From: DATAES01 sp036257895 | GTDB lineage: Bacteria; Actinomycetota; Acidimicrobiia; Acidimicrobiales; JACDCH01 | Direction of reading: 5' to 3' | Assembly: GCA_036257895.1 (NCBI GenBank) | Contig: DATAES010000160.1 | Span: forward strand, 1-27,805 | DNA: 27,805 bases | Shown: in pieces, positions 1 through 7,379 of the stretch | How the letters are laid out: each line of letters begins with the position of its first letter | How positions within the stretch are numbered: the first letter of the stretch is position 1 | Program-made: the position numbers and the translations under genes | Notes under the pieces: generated by a model | Database searches by the model: none | Told to the model about the DNA's origin: nothing | What the model saw: only the letters and a program-made list of their open reading frames with translations

Positions 1-1046
1 TCGTCAACGCGCTCGCCGAAGTCGACTCCACGTCGCGGCCGCAGCTCTATTGGGCGGGTCGGGCGACGCTCGTACGCCGGCCGGAGGACGTGACCGTCTA
101 CGACCGGGTGTTCGCCCGCTTCTGGCAGGGCGTCACGACGGCGGAACGTGCGCCACTCGAAACGTTCACGCTCGAATTCGCAGTCGAGGATCCCGATGCC
201 GATCCGGACGGCGAGGCGCGGCCTGACACGGACGAGATCGGCCCGCGACAGACGCTCGTGGTCCGAGCGAGCCCAGTCGAGGTGTTGCGCCACAAGGACT
301 TTGCCCACTGCTCGGGCGAGGAGCTCGACGAGACGCGGCGGCTGATGGACGACCTGCATTTCGCAGGTGCCTTGCGCCGGTCGCGCCGCCTGCAACCGGT
401 GCGTCATCGGCGCGCGCCGGGCACGCGGCCGGACGTGCGCAGCACGGTCAGGCGCTCGGTGCGCGCCGGAGGCGAAGCAGTCGTACCGAGCCGGCGCGGA
501 CGTGGCGAACGGCCGCGCAACCTCGTGCTGTTGCTCGACGTGAGCGGCTCGATGGATCCGTACGCGCGTGAGCTCGTGCGATTCGCGCACGCCGCGGTGG
601 CGACTCGCCGGCGCGGTCGCGTCGAGGCGTTCGCGCTCGGCACCCGTCTGACGCGATTGACGCGGGCACTCAGCTCACGTGATCCAGACGAGGCAATGGC
701 CGCCGCCGCGGACGCAGCCGTCGACTGGTCGGGCGGTACCCGACTCGGTGAGGGGTTGCGGGCCTTCAACGACCTGTGGGGGGTGCGGGGTCTCGCGCGC
801 GGCGCCGTCGTCCTGATCCTCAGTGATGGATGGGACCGCGGTGATCCGGACCAACTCGCGGAACAGATGGCGCGACTGCACCGTGTCGCTCGGCGCATCG
901 TGTGGGTAAACCCGCTCAAGGCGTCAGAGGGCTACGCGCCGCTGGCGCGCGGCATGGCCGCGGCGTTGCCGTATGTCGACGCCTTCGTCGAGGGGCACTC
1001 ACTTGCTGCACTCGAGGAGCTTGCCGCGGTGGTGGCCAGCGCGTGA
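1..1046 (+). CDS. coxE: CoxE-like VWA domain protein (5' end outside window)
   Basis: CoxE-family proteins carry a von Willebrand A domain and act with the AAA ATPase CoxD in maturation of the active site of Mo-containing CO dehydrogenases and related hydroxylases. The reading frame is open from base 3 and the peptide encoded before the GTG at 90 (ending WAGRATLVRRPED) looks like family sequence, so the gene probably starts upstream of the window and position 90 is not its start. A hydrophobic strand followed by DVSGSMD (bases about 538-558) is the metal-binding MIDAS motif. Later SGGT and LSDGWDRGD segments also fit a VWA fold. The stop overlaps the GTG start of the XdhC-like gene (GTGA), so the two are probably translationally coupled. 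The family is clear. The substrate of the enzyme being matured cannot be read from this window. Confidence 0.85.
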   Translation, partial: VNALAEVDSTSRPQLYWAGRATLVRRPEDVTVYDRVFARFWQGVTTAERAPLETFTLEFAVEDPDADPDGEARPDTDEIGPRQTLVVRASPVEVLRHKDFAHCSGEELDETRRLMDDLHFAGALRRSRRLQPVRHRRAPGTRPDVRSTVRRSVRAGGEAVVPSRRGRGERPRNLVLLLDVSGSMDPYARELVRFAHAAVATRRRGRVEAFALGTRLTRLTRALSSRDPDEAMAAAADAAVDWSGGTRLGEGLRAFNDLWGVRGLARGAVVLILSDGWDRGDPDQLAEQMARLHRVARRIVWVNPLKASEGYAPLARGMAAALPYVDAFVEGHSLAALEELAAVVASA

Positions 1047-1825
1047 TCTACGAGCGATTGTCGGAAGCGTTGCGGCTCGGGCAACCGGTCGGTCTCGTGA
1101 CCGTGATCGAGGGGCCGCACCGCGGGTCGAAGCTGCTGGTCGAAGAAGACGGCTCATCGCTCGGCTCGCTCGGTGATCCCGATCTCGACCGAGTGGTCGT
1201 ACGAGATGCCACGGGCGAGTTGGCGGCAGGTATCACGAGTGTCCGCCACTACGGCGAGCACGGTGAAGCTCGCGAGGAAGCCGTATCCGTGTTCGTCGAG
1301 TCGTTCGCGCCGCCGCCGCGCATGGTCATCTTCGGCGCGGTCGACTTCACCGCTGCTCTGGTTCGCATCGCGAAGGTGCTCGGCTATCACGTGACCGTGT
1401 GCGACGCGCGCGAAGTGTTCGCGACGCGGAAGCGCTTTCCGATGGCCGACGAGGTCGTCGTCGACTGGCCGGACCGCCATTTGGCGGCGATCGGCGACAG
1501 CCTCGGTCCGCGTGACGCCGTGTGTGTCCTGACGCATGACGCGAAGTTCGACGTACCCGCGATCGTGTCGGCGTTGAACACGAACGTCGGCTACCTCGGC
1601 GCAATGGGATCTCGCCGCACGCATGCGGACCGCGTCGAGCGGCTGCGCTCCGAGGGCATCGACGAAGACAGGCTGGCTCGGCTGATGGCGCCGATCGGGC
1701 TCGACATCGGCGCGCGCACGCCCGAGGAAGCCGCGGTTTCGATCTGCGCCGAGATCATCGCCTTGCGCACGGGTCGCGCCGAACTCGTCGCGCCCTTGCG
1801 CGACGCGTCCGGACCGATCCATTGA
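1043..1825 (+). CDS. XdhC/CoxF-type molybdenum cofactor maturation protein
   Basis: XdhC-family proteins bind molybdenum cofactor, assist its sulfuration and hand it to xanthine dehydrogenase or CO dehydrogenase-type enzymes. The 260-residue protein has the two expected parts: an N-terminal XdhC/CoxI domain (PVGLVTVIEGPHRGSKLLV) and a C-terminal Rossmann-like domain starting at MVIFGAVDF, with the family signatures VLTHDAKFD, YLGAMGSRRTH and PIGLDIGARTPEEAAVSI. The GTG start at 1043 overlaps the preceding stop by four bases and places the N-terminus where the family begins. The family GAGH nucleotide-binding turn reads FGAVDF here, so that turn is changed. The TTG of the next gene overlaps this stop, giving an uninterrupted coxE-xdhC-mocA-coxG order. 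Confidence 0.88.
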   Translation: MIYERLSEALRLGQPVGLVTVIEGPHRGSKLLVEEDGSSLGSLGDPDLDRVVVRDATGELAAGITSVRHYGEHGEAREEAVSVFVESFAPPPRMVIFGAVDFTAALVRIAKVLGYHVTVCDAREVFATRKRFPMADEVVVDWPDRHLAAIGDSLGPRDAVCVLTHDAKFDVPAIVSALNTNVGYLGAMGSRRTHADRVERLRSEGIDEDRLARLMAPIGLDIGARTPEEAAVSICAEIIALRTGRAELVAPLRDASGPIH

Positions 1826-2376
1826 CCGTTGCCGCCGTCGTCCTCGCCGCCGGCGAGGGCTCCCGATTCCACGGCGCCACCCACAAGTTGCAGGCATCGT
1901 TCCGCGGCAGACCGTTGGTGCAGTGGGCGATCGAAGCAGCGCTCGATGCGGCCTTGGCCGAGACGTTCGTCGTCGTCGGCGCGGTCGACCTCGATGTGCC
2001 CGACGGAGCGGTCGTCGTGCAGAACTCCCGCTGGTCCCACGGGCAGGCGACCTCGTTGCGCGCCGGCATCGACGCGGCGCAGGCCGCCGGCCACGATGCC
2101 GTCGTCATCGGACTCGGTGACCAGCCGCTCGTGCCCCCCGAAGCGTGGGCGGCTGTCGCCACTCGCAGCGAACGGCCGATTGCGACTGCGGTGTTCGACG
2201 GCCGGCGGCGCCCGCCCGTTCGGCTCGCACAAGAGGTGTGGACGATGCTCCCGACAATTGGTGACGAGGGCGCCCGGGCCGTGATACGCGAGCGACCCGA
2301 TCTCGTCATCGAAGTACCGTGCGTCGGGGAGCCGATCGATATCGACACCCGGGAGGACCTCGATCGATGGAGTTGA
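1822..2376 (+). CDS. MobA-like nucleotidyltransferase (MocA type)
   Basis: The protein belongs to the MobA/MocA NTP-transferase family, which attaches CMP or GMP to molybdopterin for hydroxylase-type enzymes. The N-terminal AAVVLAAGEGSRF is the nucleotide-binding loop, with a lysine in the following THKLQ segment. GLGDQPLVPPEAW contains the metal-coordinating Asp. The end, GEPIDIDTREDLDRW, is a typical C-terminus of the family. Length is 184 residues. The start is TTG at 1822, inside the TTGA overlap with the XdhC-like gene. Its place between xdhC and coxG supports a role in cofactor maturation (inferred) and argues against other NTP transferase substrates. Whether it transfers CMP or GMP cannot be told from sequence alone. 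Confidence 0.85.
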   Translation: MTVAAVVLAAGEGSRFHGATHKLQASFRGRPLVQWAIEAALDAALAETFVVVGAVDLDVPDGAVVVQNSRWSHGQATSLRAGIDAAQAAGHDAVVIGLGDQPLVPPEAWAAVATRSERPIATAVFDGRRRPPVRLAQEVWTMLPTIGDEGARAVIRERPDLVIEVPCVGEPIDIDTREDLDRWS

Positions 2377-3041
2377 CCAACGATTTCCGCGTGGACGTTC
2401 CTCCCGCGACGGCCTGGACCGTGCTCACCGACGTCGAGCGCATCGCGCCGTGCATGCCCGGCGCGCAACTGCAGGAGATCGCGGGCGACGAGTACCGCGG
2501 TGTGGTGAAGGTCAAGGTCGGCCCGATCACTGCGCAATACAAGGGCAAAGCCACGTTCCAAGAGCTCGACGAAGCCGGCTATCGCGCCGTACTGCGAGCG
2601 GAGGGGCGTGACACCCGCGGACAAGGCAACGCCAGCGCCACGATCACAGCCACGCTGCAGCCCGATGGTGAAGGCACGCACGTCACGGTGTCGACCGACC
2701 TCACGGTGACGGGCAAGGTTGCCCAGTTCGGGCGCGGCGTCATGGCCGACGTGAGTACAAAGCTGCTCGGGCAGTTCGTCCAGTGTCTCGAGTCGACCGT
2801 GCTCGGCTCGTCCGACGACGGTACGGCGTCCGGCGCGAACCCGAGCGCTGCCAAGCCGAGCGCTGCCAATCCGAGTGGCGGCGAACCCGGGGTGCGCACG
2901 ATCGACGCACCTGAGGCCGAGCCCGTCAATCTCGTCGGTACCGCGGGTGCGCCGATCGCGAAGCGCGTCGCGCCGATCGTCGCCATCATCGCCCTCGGTT
3001 GGTTGCTGCGCGTCCTCATCCGTCGTCGGAGGCGGCACTGA
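2367..3041 (+). CDS. coxG: CoxG-like SRPBCC protein with C-terminal membrane anchor
   Basis: CoxG-family proteins have an SRPBCC (Bet v1-like) fold, and CoxG is reported to help recruit CO dehydrogenase to the membrane. Residues 1-150 or so show the family pattern: FRVDVPPATAWTVLTDVERIAPCMPGA near the N-terminus, then YRGVVKVKVGPI and GRGVMADVS. A low-complexity linker with repeated PSAA(K/N) units follows. The tail has a hydrophobic segment (about residues 200-218, VAPIVAIIALGWLLRVLI) followed by an RRRRR-type basic end, so a C-terminal anchor with a cytoplasmic basic tip is likely. The start ATG at 2367 overlaps the end of the nucleotidyltransferase gene by ten bases. This is the last recognisable cox-type gene of the operon. 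Confidence 0.87.
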   Translation: MELTNDFRVDVPPATAWTVLTDVERIAPCMPGAQLQEIAGDEYRGVVKVKVGPITAQYKGKATFQELDEAGYRAVLRAEGRDTRGQGNASATITATLQPDGEGTHVTVSTDLTVTGKVAQFGRGVMADVSTKLLGQFVQCLESTVLGSSDDGTASGANPSAAKPSAANPSGGEPGVRTIDAPEAEPVNLVGTAGAPIAKRVAPIVAIIALGWLLRVLIRRRRRH

Positions 3042-3042
3042 C

Positions 3043-3393
3043 ATGCGCGTCATCCACCACGTGAACATCAACGTGCCGCGCGGGCGGGGCGAGTCGGTTG
3101 CCGCGTTCTATTGCGAGGCACTCGACATGTCGCTCATTCCGCGCCCCGACAACGGACGTGAAGGCGTGTGGCTCGACATGGGCGACGGAACGCAGTTGCA
3201 CCTTTCCGAACGAGACGATGTCCCGAACATCCAGCCGCACTTCGCGCTCATCGTCGATGATCTCGCGGTGGTCAGGGCGAGCTTGGCGAAAGTCGGAGCG
3301 GACTTCGAGCCTGCCGATGACGTGTTCGGCACGGGCGGTCGCGGGTTCACGCGGGATCCGGCCGGCAACCGCATCGAGCTCATCGCCCGGTGA
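3043..3393 (+). CDS. VOC (glyoxalase/bleomycin resistance fold) protein
   Basis: A 116-residue single VOC domain with two beta-alpha-beta-beta-beta modules. The first begins HHVNINVPRGRGESVAAFY with a His near the N-terminus. The second begins HFALIVDDLAVVRASL and ends DPAGNRIELI, which holds the usual Glu metal ligand. VOC proteins are metal-dependent isomerases, dioxygenases, epimerases or binding proteins, and the substrate cannot be deduced. The start lies one base after the CoxG stop, so it is probably co-transcribed with the Mo-enzyme genes. It may be a passenger rather than a maturation factor. Confidence 0.8.
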   Translation: MRVIHHVNINVPRGRGESVAAFYCEALDMSLIPRPDNGREGVWLDMGDGTQLHLSERDDVPNIQPHFALIVDDLAVVRASLAKVGADFEPADDVFGTGGRGFTRDPAGNRIELIAR

Positions 3394-3399
3394 CGCAAC

Positions 3400-3855
3400 G
3401 TGCATGACGATCACGCCGCAGTCACCGCGCTGCTCGGCCGCCGTCCTCGCGGTGAATACGACGTGGTCGTACGCCATGTCGACGGATCGCCGCTCGTGAT
3501 CCGCAACCCGCCCGTCCTCGACGACGGCTCGCCGATGCCCACCCGTTACTGGCTGGTCGGGGAGCCCGAACGGACTCGTGTGTCCGAACTCGAGTCGGCC
3601 GGCGGTGTGCGGGAAGCAGAGCGAACTGTCGATGCGAGGATGCTGACGGCCGCACACGACCGATACGCACGGGAGCGCGACGCCGCCGTACCGCCAGACC
3701 ACACCGGACCGCGACCGTTCGGTGGTGTCGGCGGTACGCGTGTGGGAGTGAAGTGCCTGCACGCGCACTACGCGTGGTTCCTCGTGGGCGGTGACGACCC
3801 TGTGGGGCGTTGGGTCGACGGGCAACTGCGGTCGGCCGGCGGCTCGACGGCATGA
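3400..3855 (+). CDS. DUF501 family protein
   Basis: The 151-residue protein matches the DUF501 family of actinobacteria by its recognisable segments: LLGRRPRGEYDVVVRH, PPVLDDGSPMPTRYWLVG, RVSELESAGGVREAE, and the Cys/His part GVKCLHAHYAWFL followed by DPVGRWV. The CLHAHY segment suggests a metal or redox site, but no function has been established as far as I know. It usually sits next to ppx/gppA in actinobacteria, often downstream of eno and a divIC/ftsB-like gene. Here it overlaps the phosphatase start by ATGA, but the eno and ftsB neighbours are replaced by the cox-type operon. The start is GTG at 3400. An ATG four bases later is in another frame. Confidence 0.85.
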   Translation: MHDDHAAVTALLGRRPRGEYDVVVRHVDGSPLVIRNPPVLDDGSPMPTRYWLVGEPERTRVSELESAGGVREAERTVDARMLTAAHDRYARERDAAVPPDHTGPRPFGGVGGTRVGVKCLHAHYAWFLVGGDDPVGRWVDGQLRSAGGSTA

Positions 3856-4772
3856 CCGGCCGCGTCGCGTCCATCGACTGCGGCACGAACTCGATTCGTC
3901 TGCTCGTCGGCGAGCCGTCGGGCGACGGCCGCTTCGCGACGATCGACCGTCGCATGCGCATCACGCGGCTCGGACAAGGTGTGGATGCCACGGGACGGCT
4001 CGCGCCCGAGGCCATCGAGCGGACCATGAACGTGCTCCGCGAGTACCGGACCGCGATGGACGAACTCGGTGTCGAGCGGGTTCGCATCGCGGCGACCTCC
4101 GCGGCACGTGACGCTGCCAATCGCGATGACTTCTTCGGTGCCGCGGAGGAGCTCATGGGAGCTCGGCCCGAGTTGTTGTCGGGCCCGGAGGAAGGTCACC
4201 TGTCGTTCCTCGGCGCCACGACGGACGTCGACAAGTCCACGGGCCCGTTCGTCGTGGTCGACATCGGCGGCGGCTCGACGGAGTTCATCGTCGGCACCGA
4301 CGACGCCGAGGGCGTGATCTCCGTCGACATCGGGTGTGTGCGGTTGACGGAGAAGGAGCTGCACCACGATCCGCCGCTCGCCGAAGAGCTGAGCATCGCG
4401 CTGTCGATGGTGGACGCCTATCTCGACGATGTCCGCCGCGAGGTGCCAGCGGTCGACGCCGCGCGGACGCTGATCGGAGTCGCGGGCACGATCACCACCG
4501 TTGCCGCGGTCGAGATCGGACTCGAGGAGTACGACCGCGACGCCATCCACCACTTCCGGTTGACCCGTGCGGCCGCCGAGGACGTGTTCCGCACGCTCGC
4601 CACCGAGCCGCGGGAGGCCCGGATCGCGAATCCAGGTCTCGAAGAGGCCCGCGCCGACGTCATCGTCGGCGGCTGCTGCATCCTCGTCGCCATCTTCCGA
4701 TCGTTCGGCTTCGACGAGTGCCTCGTGTCCGAAGCCGACATTCTCGACGGCCTGCTCGAGTCCCTCCTCTGA
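3852..4772 (+). CDS. Ppx/GppA family phosphatase (exopolyphosphatase type)
   Basis: Ppx/GppA proteins hydrolyse inorganic polyphosphate or the gamma phosphate of pppGpp and have an actin-like ATPase fold. The N-terminal ASIDCGTNSIRLLVGE is the phosphate-1 motif and VVVDIGGGSTEFI (about residues 135-147) is the phosphate-2 motif. Further family blocks are AATSAARDAAN, LSGPEEGHLSF and GVAGTITTVAAVEI. Length is 306 residues, matching the short single-module actinobacterial form without the C-terminal HD-like domain of E. coli Ppx. The ATG at 3852 overlaps the DUF501 stop. Transcription probably ends in the hairpin just downstream. Polyphosphate versus pppGpp preference is undetermined. Confidence 0.9.
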   Translation: MTGRVASIDCGTNSIRLLVGEPSGDGRFATIDRRMRITRLGQGVDATGRLAPEAIERTMNVLREYRTAMDELGVERVRIAATSAARDAANRDDFFGAAEELMGARPELLSGPEEGHLSFLGATTDVDKSTGPFVVVDIGGGSTEFIVGTDDAEGVISVDIGCVRLTEKELHHDPPLAEELSIALSMVDAYLDDVRREVPAVDAARTLIGVAGTITTVAAVEIGLEEYDRDAIHHFRLTRAAAEDVFRTLATEPREARIANPGLEEARADVIVGGCCILVAIFRSFGFDECLVSEADILDGLLESLL

Positions 4773-4775
4773 CCG

Positions 4776-4829
4776 TCCGAATGTTGGTGCGCCGTGGCCC
4801 CTCTAGGGGCCACGGCGACCCGGAGTTCG
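4776..4829. repeat. 54-nt dispersed repeat, copy 1, with terminator-like hairpin
   Basis: This block matches 23304-23357 in the same orientation at 52 of 54 bases. Its core is a 12-bp perfect stem (arms 4790-4801 and 4806-4817, starting CGCCGTGG) with a four-base loop TCTA, so it could end transcription of both converging genes, the phosphatase on plus and the lipoprotein on minus. No U-run follows on either side, as is common in high-GC actinobacteria. Conservation extends to both single-stranded flanks (TCCGAATGTTGGTG on the left, CCCGGAGTTCG on the right), which a plain terminator would not need. It lies 16 bases past the stop codon of the minus-strand gene, the same spacing as in copy 2. 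Confidence 0.85.
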
Positions 4830-4845
4830 CTGGTCCTGGCGCGAA

Positions 4846-5289
4846 CTATGCGGCGCTGACGATGGCTTGGTCGACGAACCAGCCGTCCGGCCGGGGCTGG
4901 ACGCGTACTTGCAGCTCGCCCGCGGCCGTTCGGTAGACACACAGCACGGGGCCTGGCACGGGAGGCGTGTTGCAGCCGCGATCCTCGACCCGGCCCGGCT
5001 CGCCGGCCGCGAACACGGCTTGCACTGCGGCCGGCACGGCGATCGCGGCCGCCGCTCCTTGGTCGCCGTTGCGCCACGCGTTGACGAACGCGCGGGCCGC
5101 ATCGGAGGCGCTGCCGGCGGGGACGATCGGATCGGTCGTCGTCGTCGGAGCGGTCGTGGTGGTGGTCGTCGTCGGCGCACTCGACGAAGAGGTCTCGGTC
5201 GTCGGGGAGCCGTCGTTCGAGCACGCGGCAAGCATCCATACGCAAACCATGAACAGGGCCGCGGCGGGGGACGAGGCGCGGCGCGGCAT
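4846..5289 (-). CDS. Putative secreted lipoprotein
   Basis: The 147-residue protein starts MPRRASS, has a hydrophobic stretch and a lipobox ending LAAC at Cys23, so it should be exported and lipid-anchored. A Ser/Thr-rich, low-complexity linker (about residues 29-53, including a run of seven Thr) follows, and then a small domain of about 90 residues beginning ASDAARAFVNAWRNGD, which resembles NTF2-like or sensor-type extracytoplasmic domains only in general character. Two Cys in this domain may form a disulfide. The frame is open further upstream, but the ATG at 5289 gives the correct signal-peptide N-terminus. The divergent aminotransferase starts only 22 bases away. Function unknown. Confidence 0.75.
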   Translation of the reverse strand: MPRRASSPAAALFMVCVWMLAACSNDGSPTTETSSSSAPTTTTTTTAPTTTTDPIVPAGSASDAARAFVNAWRNGDQGAAAAIAVPAAVQAVFAAGEPGRVEDRGCNTPPVPGPVLCVYRTAAGELQVRVQPRPDGWFVDQAIVSAA

Positions 5290-5311
5290 CGGCCCAACAT
5301 AGGCTCGCCGC

Positions 5312-6400
5312 GTGCCCCATCCAGACCGTGTCCTCATGGGTCCCGGTCCGAGCAATCCCTATCCCGAGGTCGCGGAAGCGTTCGCGATGCCGTTGCTCGG
5401 TCACTTGGACCCCGCCTTCCTCGACATCCTGGACGAGACGTGTGAACGTCTGCGCGCCGTCTTTCGTACCGCGAATGCATTGACGCTGCCGATCAGCGGG
5501 ACCGGGTCGGCCGGCATGGAAGCAGCGTTCGTCAACGTCGTCGGGCCGGGCGATGTCGTCGTGGTCGGCGTCAACGGTGTGTTCGGTGAACGCATGTGCG
5601 ATGTTGCGACACGCTGCGGTGCAGACGTCGTGACCGTGCGCGAGGAATGGGGCCAGCCGATCGAACCGCGGCGGCTGTTGGACGCGCATCCGTCGCCCAA
5701 GGTCATCGCGCTCGTCCACGCCGAGACGTCGACGGGCGTCCGCAACGACGTCGAGCCACTCGGCGATCGCAAGGGCGACTCGCTGCTCCTGTTGGATTGC
5801 GTGACGTCACTCGGAGGCATTCCTGTCGAGATCGACGGATGGGGTGTCGACATCGCGTACAGCGGAACGCAGAAGTGCCTCGGCGTCCCGCCCGGGCTGG
5901 CCCCACTCACCGTCAACCAACGAGCGATCGAACGGTTCGTCGAGCGCAGCCAGAGCTGGTATCTCGACTTGCGCATGATTGCCAAGTACGCCTTGGACGG
6001 CGGGTCGGGTCGCACCTATCACCACACGGCGCCGACCGCGATGATCGCCGCGCTCAACGCCGGTCTCGGCGCGTTGCTCGACGAAGGACTCGAGGCCAGC
6101 TGGGCCCGCCACGCCGAGTGCGGGCGCATGTTGCACGACGGACTGGAGAAGCTCGGGTTCCGGTTGTTCGCGGCGGAGGGCCATCGGCTGCCCGAGCTCA
6201 CCACGGCATGGGTTCCCGAGGATGTCGCCGACGAGGCTGCGGTGCGACGCACGCTGCTGGACCGCTACGACATCGAGATCGGCGGCGGGCTCGGCGCCTA
6301 TGCGGGCAAGGTGTGGCGCATCGGCTGCATGGGCCACACGGCGAGACCACGCAATGTCACGTTGCTGCTGGGGGCGCTGGCGGAGGTACTGAGCCCTTGA
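5312..6400 (+). CDS. Class V aminotransferase, alanine/serine-glyoxylate type
   Basis: A PLP-dependent class V (SgaA/AGAT-like) aminotransferase of 362 residues. Members transfer an amino group from alanine or serine to glyoxylate, linking photorespiratory-type, C2 or serine metabolism. Visible blocks are the N-terminal MGPGPSNPYPEV, ISGTGSAGMEAA (phosphate-binding region, about residues 61-72), LLDCVTSLGG with the Asp that contacts the pyridine nitrogen, AYSGTQKCLGVPPG in which Lys188 is the expected PLP lysine, and the C-terminal GGGLGAYAGKVWRIGCMGH. The start is GTG at 5312, giving a conventional N-terminus. The downstream acetyltransferase start overlaps its stop, so the two form an operon. 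The exact amino donor cannot be assigned. Confidence 0.88.
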   Translation: MPHPDRVLMGPGPSNPYPEVAEAFAMPLLGHLDPAFLDILDETCERLRAVFRTANALTLPISGTGSAGMEAAFVNVVGPGDVVVVGVNGVFGERMCDVATRCGADVVTVREEWGQPIEPRRLLDAHPSPKVIALVHAETSTGVRNDVEPLGDRKGDSLLLLDCVTSLGGIPVEIDGWGVDIAYSGTQKCLGVPPGLAPLTVNQRAIERFVERSQSWYLDLRMIAKYALDGGSGRTYHHTAPTAMIAALNAGLGALLDEGLEASWARHAECGRMLHDGLEKLGFRLFAAEGHRLPELTTAWVPEDVADEAAVRRTLLDRYDIEIGGGLGAYAGKVWRIGCMGHTARPRNVTLLLGALAEVLSP

Positions 6401-6987
6401 GCACCTTGTTCGGGAGGCGCATCCTGCTGCGCCCCCTCGCAGTCGCCGACTTCCCGGCGTGGCGCGAAGTGCGCCGGCGCAACGCCGACTGGCTCACGAA
6501 GTGGGAGGCACAACGCGTCGCGGGCCAGCCGGACGTGGTCGAGGACAGGGACGCGTTCGCGGCTCGCTGCAGCGCTCGTCAGCGCGAGCGGCAGCTCGGC
6601 ACGGGATACGGCTACGGCATCTTCGTGGACGGCGACCTCGCCGGGGAGATCAACCTCAGCGCGGTGCAGCGGGGGCCGTTCCAGAGTGCATACGTCGGCT
6701 ACTGGATCGACGAGAAGCACGCCGGCAACGGCTATATGCCCGAAGCGCTCGTCGTGCTCACCCAGTTCGCGTTCGACGAGCTCCACCTGCATCGCATTCA
6801 GATCTCGATCATCCCTCGCAACAATGCGAGCCGCCGCGTCGTTGAGAAGCTCGGAGTGCGCGACGAAGGCATCGCCGCCCGCTACCTGGAGATCAACGGC
6901 GTGTGGGAGGACCACATCCGTTACGCCATCACGTCGGAGGAGTGGGAAGCCCGACGCGACCCACTGCTGCGCGACTGGGTCAGTTGA
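6397..6987 (+). CDS. GNAT acetyltransferase, RimJ/RimL type
   Basis: The protein has the full RimJ/RimL-like GNAT pattern: GRRILLRPLAVADFPAW at the N-terminus, GEINLSAVQRGPFQSAYVGYWID in the middle, the acetyl-CoA loop region HAGNGYMPEALVVLTQFAFDEL, and IPRNNASRRVVEKLGVRDEGIAARYLEINGVWEDH near the C-terminus. Such enzymes acetylate N-terminal amines of ribosomal or other proteins, or small amines. The chosen start is TTG at 6397, which overlaps the aminotransferase stop (TTGA) and places GRRILLRPL at the usual distance from the N-terminus, giving 196 residues. The same frame is open far upstream inside the aminotransferase gene. That extension is an antisense-free shadow and not part of this protein. 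Confidence 0.88.
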   Translation: MSTLFGRRILLRPLAVADFPAWREVRRRNADWLTKWEAQRVAGQPDVVEDRDAFAARCSARQRERQLGTGYGYGIFVDGDLAGEINLSAVQRGPFQSAYVGYWIDEKHAGNGYMPEALVVLTQFAFDELHLHRIQISIIPRNNASRRVVEKLGVRDEGIAARYLEINGVWEDHIRYAITSEEWEARRDPLLRDWVS

Positions 6988-6993
6988 AAGCGA

Positions 6994-7368
6994 CTAATTC
7001 GCGTGGTCGATCACGTAGCGCCACTGGCCGTCGACGCCGCGGTGCATGACTTCGGTGGCACGGATCTCCATCGTGTCCTCTTGCCCCGTCTCCGCAGACT
7101 TGACGAGCGCGGTCCCGGTCAGGTGGGCGTAAGCGAGGTCGCCGTCGACCTGCACCGGCCGTGATGCGATCTTGAAATCGATCGGTTGACCGATTGCAGC
7201 CATCCCCGCCCACGTTTCGCGGATGGCGTCCTTGCCCTCGGCCACGATGCCAAGTCCGCCCATCACGAGGATGGCGTCGTCCTCGTAGCACTCGGCGATC
7301 GCGTCCGCGTCGCCGGTGAGAAAGCCCGCAGTGAAGTCCTCGATCAACGCTTCGGGTGTGTCGGCCAT
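6994..7368 (-). CDS. NTF2-like (SnoaL/DUF4440-type) protein
   Basis: A 124-residue single-domain NTF2-fold protein. The pattern is typical: an N-terminal helix (PEALIEDFTAGFLTGDADAIAECYEDDAILV), a short GKDAIRETW helix, then beta strands ending GQWRYVIDHAN. Members are small isomerases, cyclases or ligand-binding proteins, and the substrate is unknown. The ATG at 7368 is preceded by a strong GGAGGA ribosome-binding site that begins right after the stop of the enoyl-CoA hydratase gene, so the pair is probably one transcription unit. It converges with the acetyltransferase gene, leaving six bases between the stops. Confidence 0.8.
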   Translation of the reverse strand: MADTPEALIEDFTAGFLTGDADAIAECYEDDAILVMGGLGIVAEGKDAIRETWAGMAAIGQPIDFKIASRPVQVDGDLAYAHLTGTALVKSAETGQEDTMEIRATEVMHRGVDGQWRYVIDHAN

Positions 7369-7379
7369 CGCTGTCCTCC

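Noticed and set aside
1755..3071. Long minus-strand frame of 438 residues opposite the cox-type genes
   Set aside because: It is antisense to clear family members (MobA-like, CoxG-like) on plus and its peptide is low-complexity Arg/Ala/Asp-rich.
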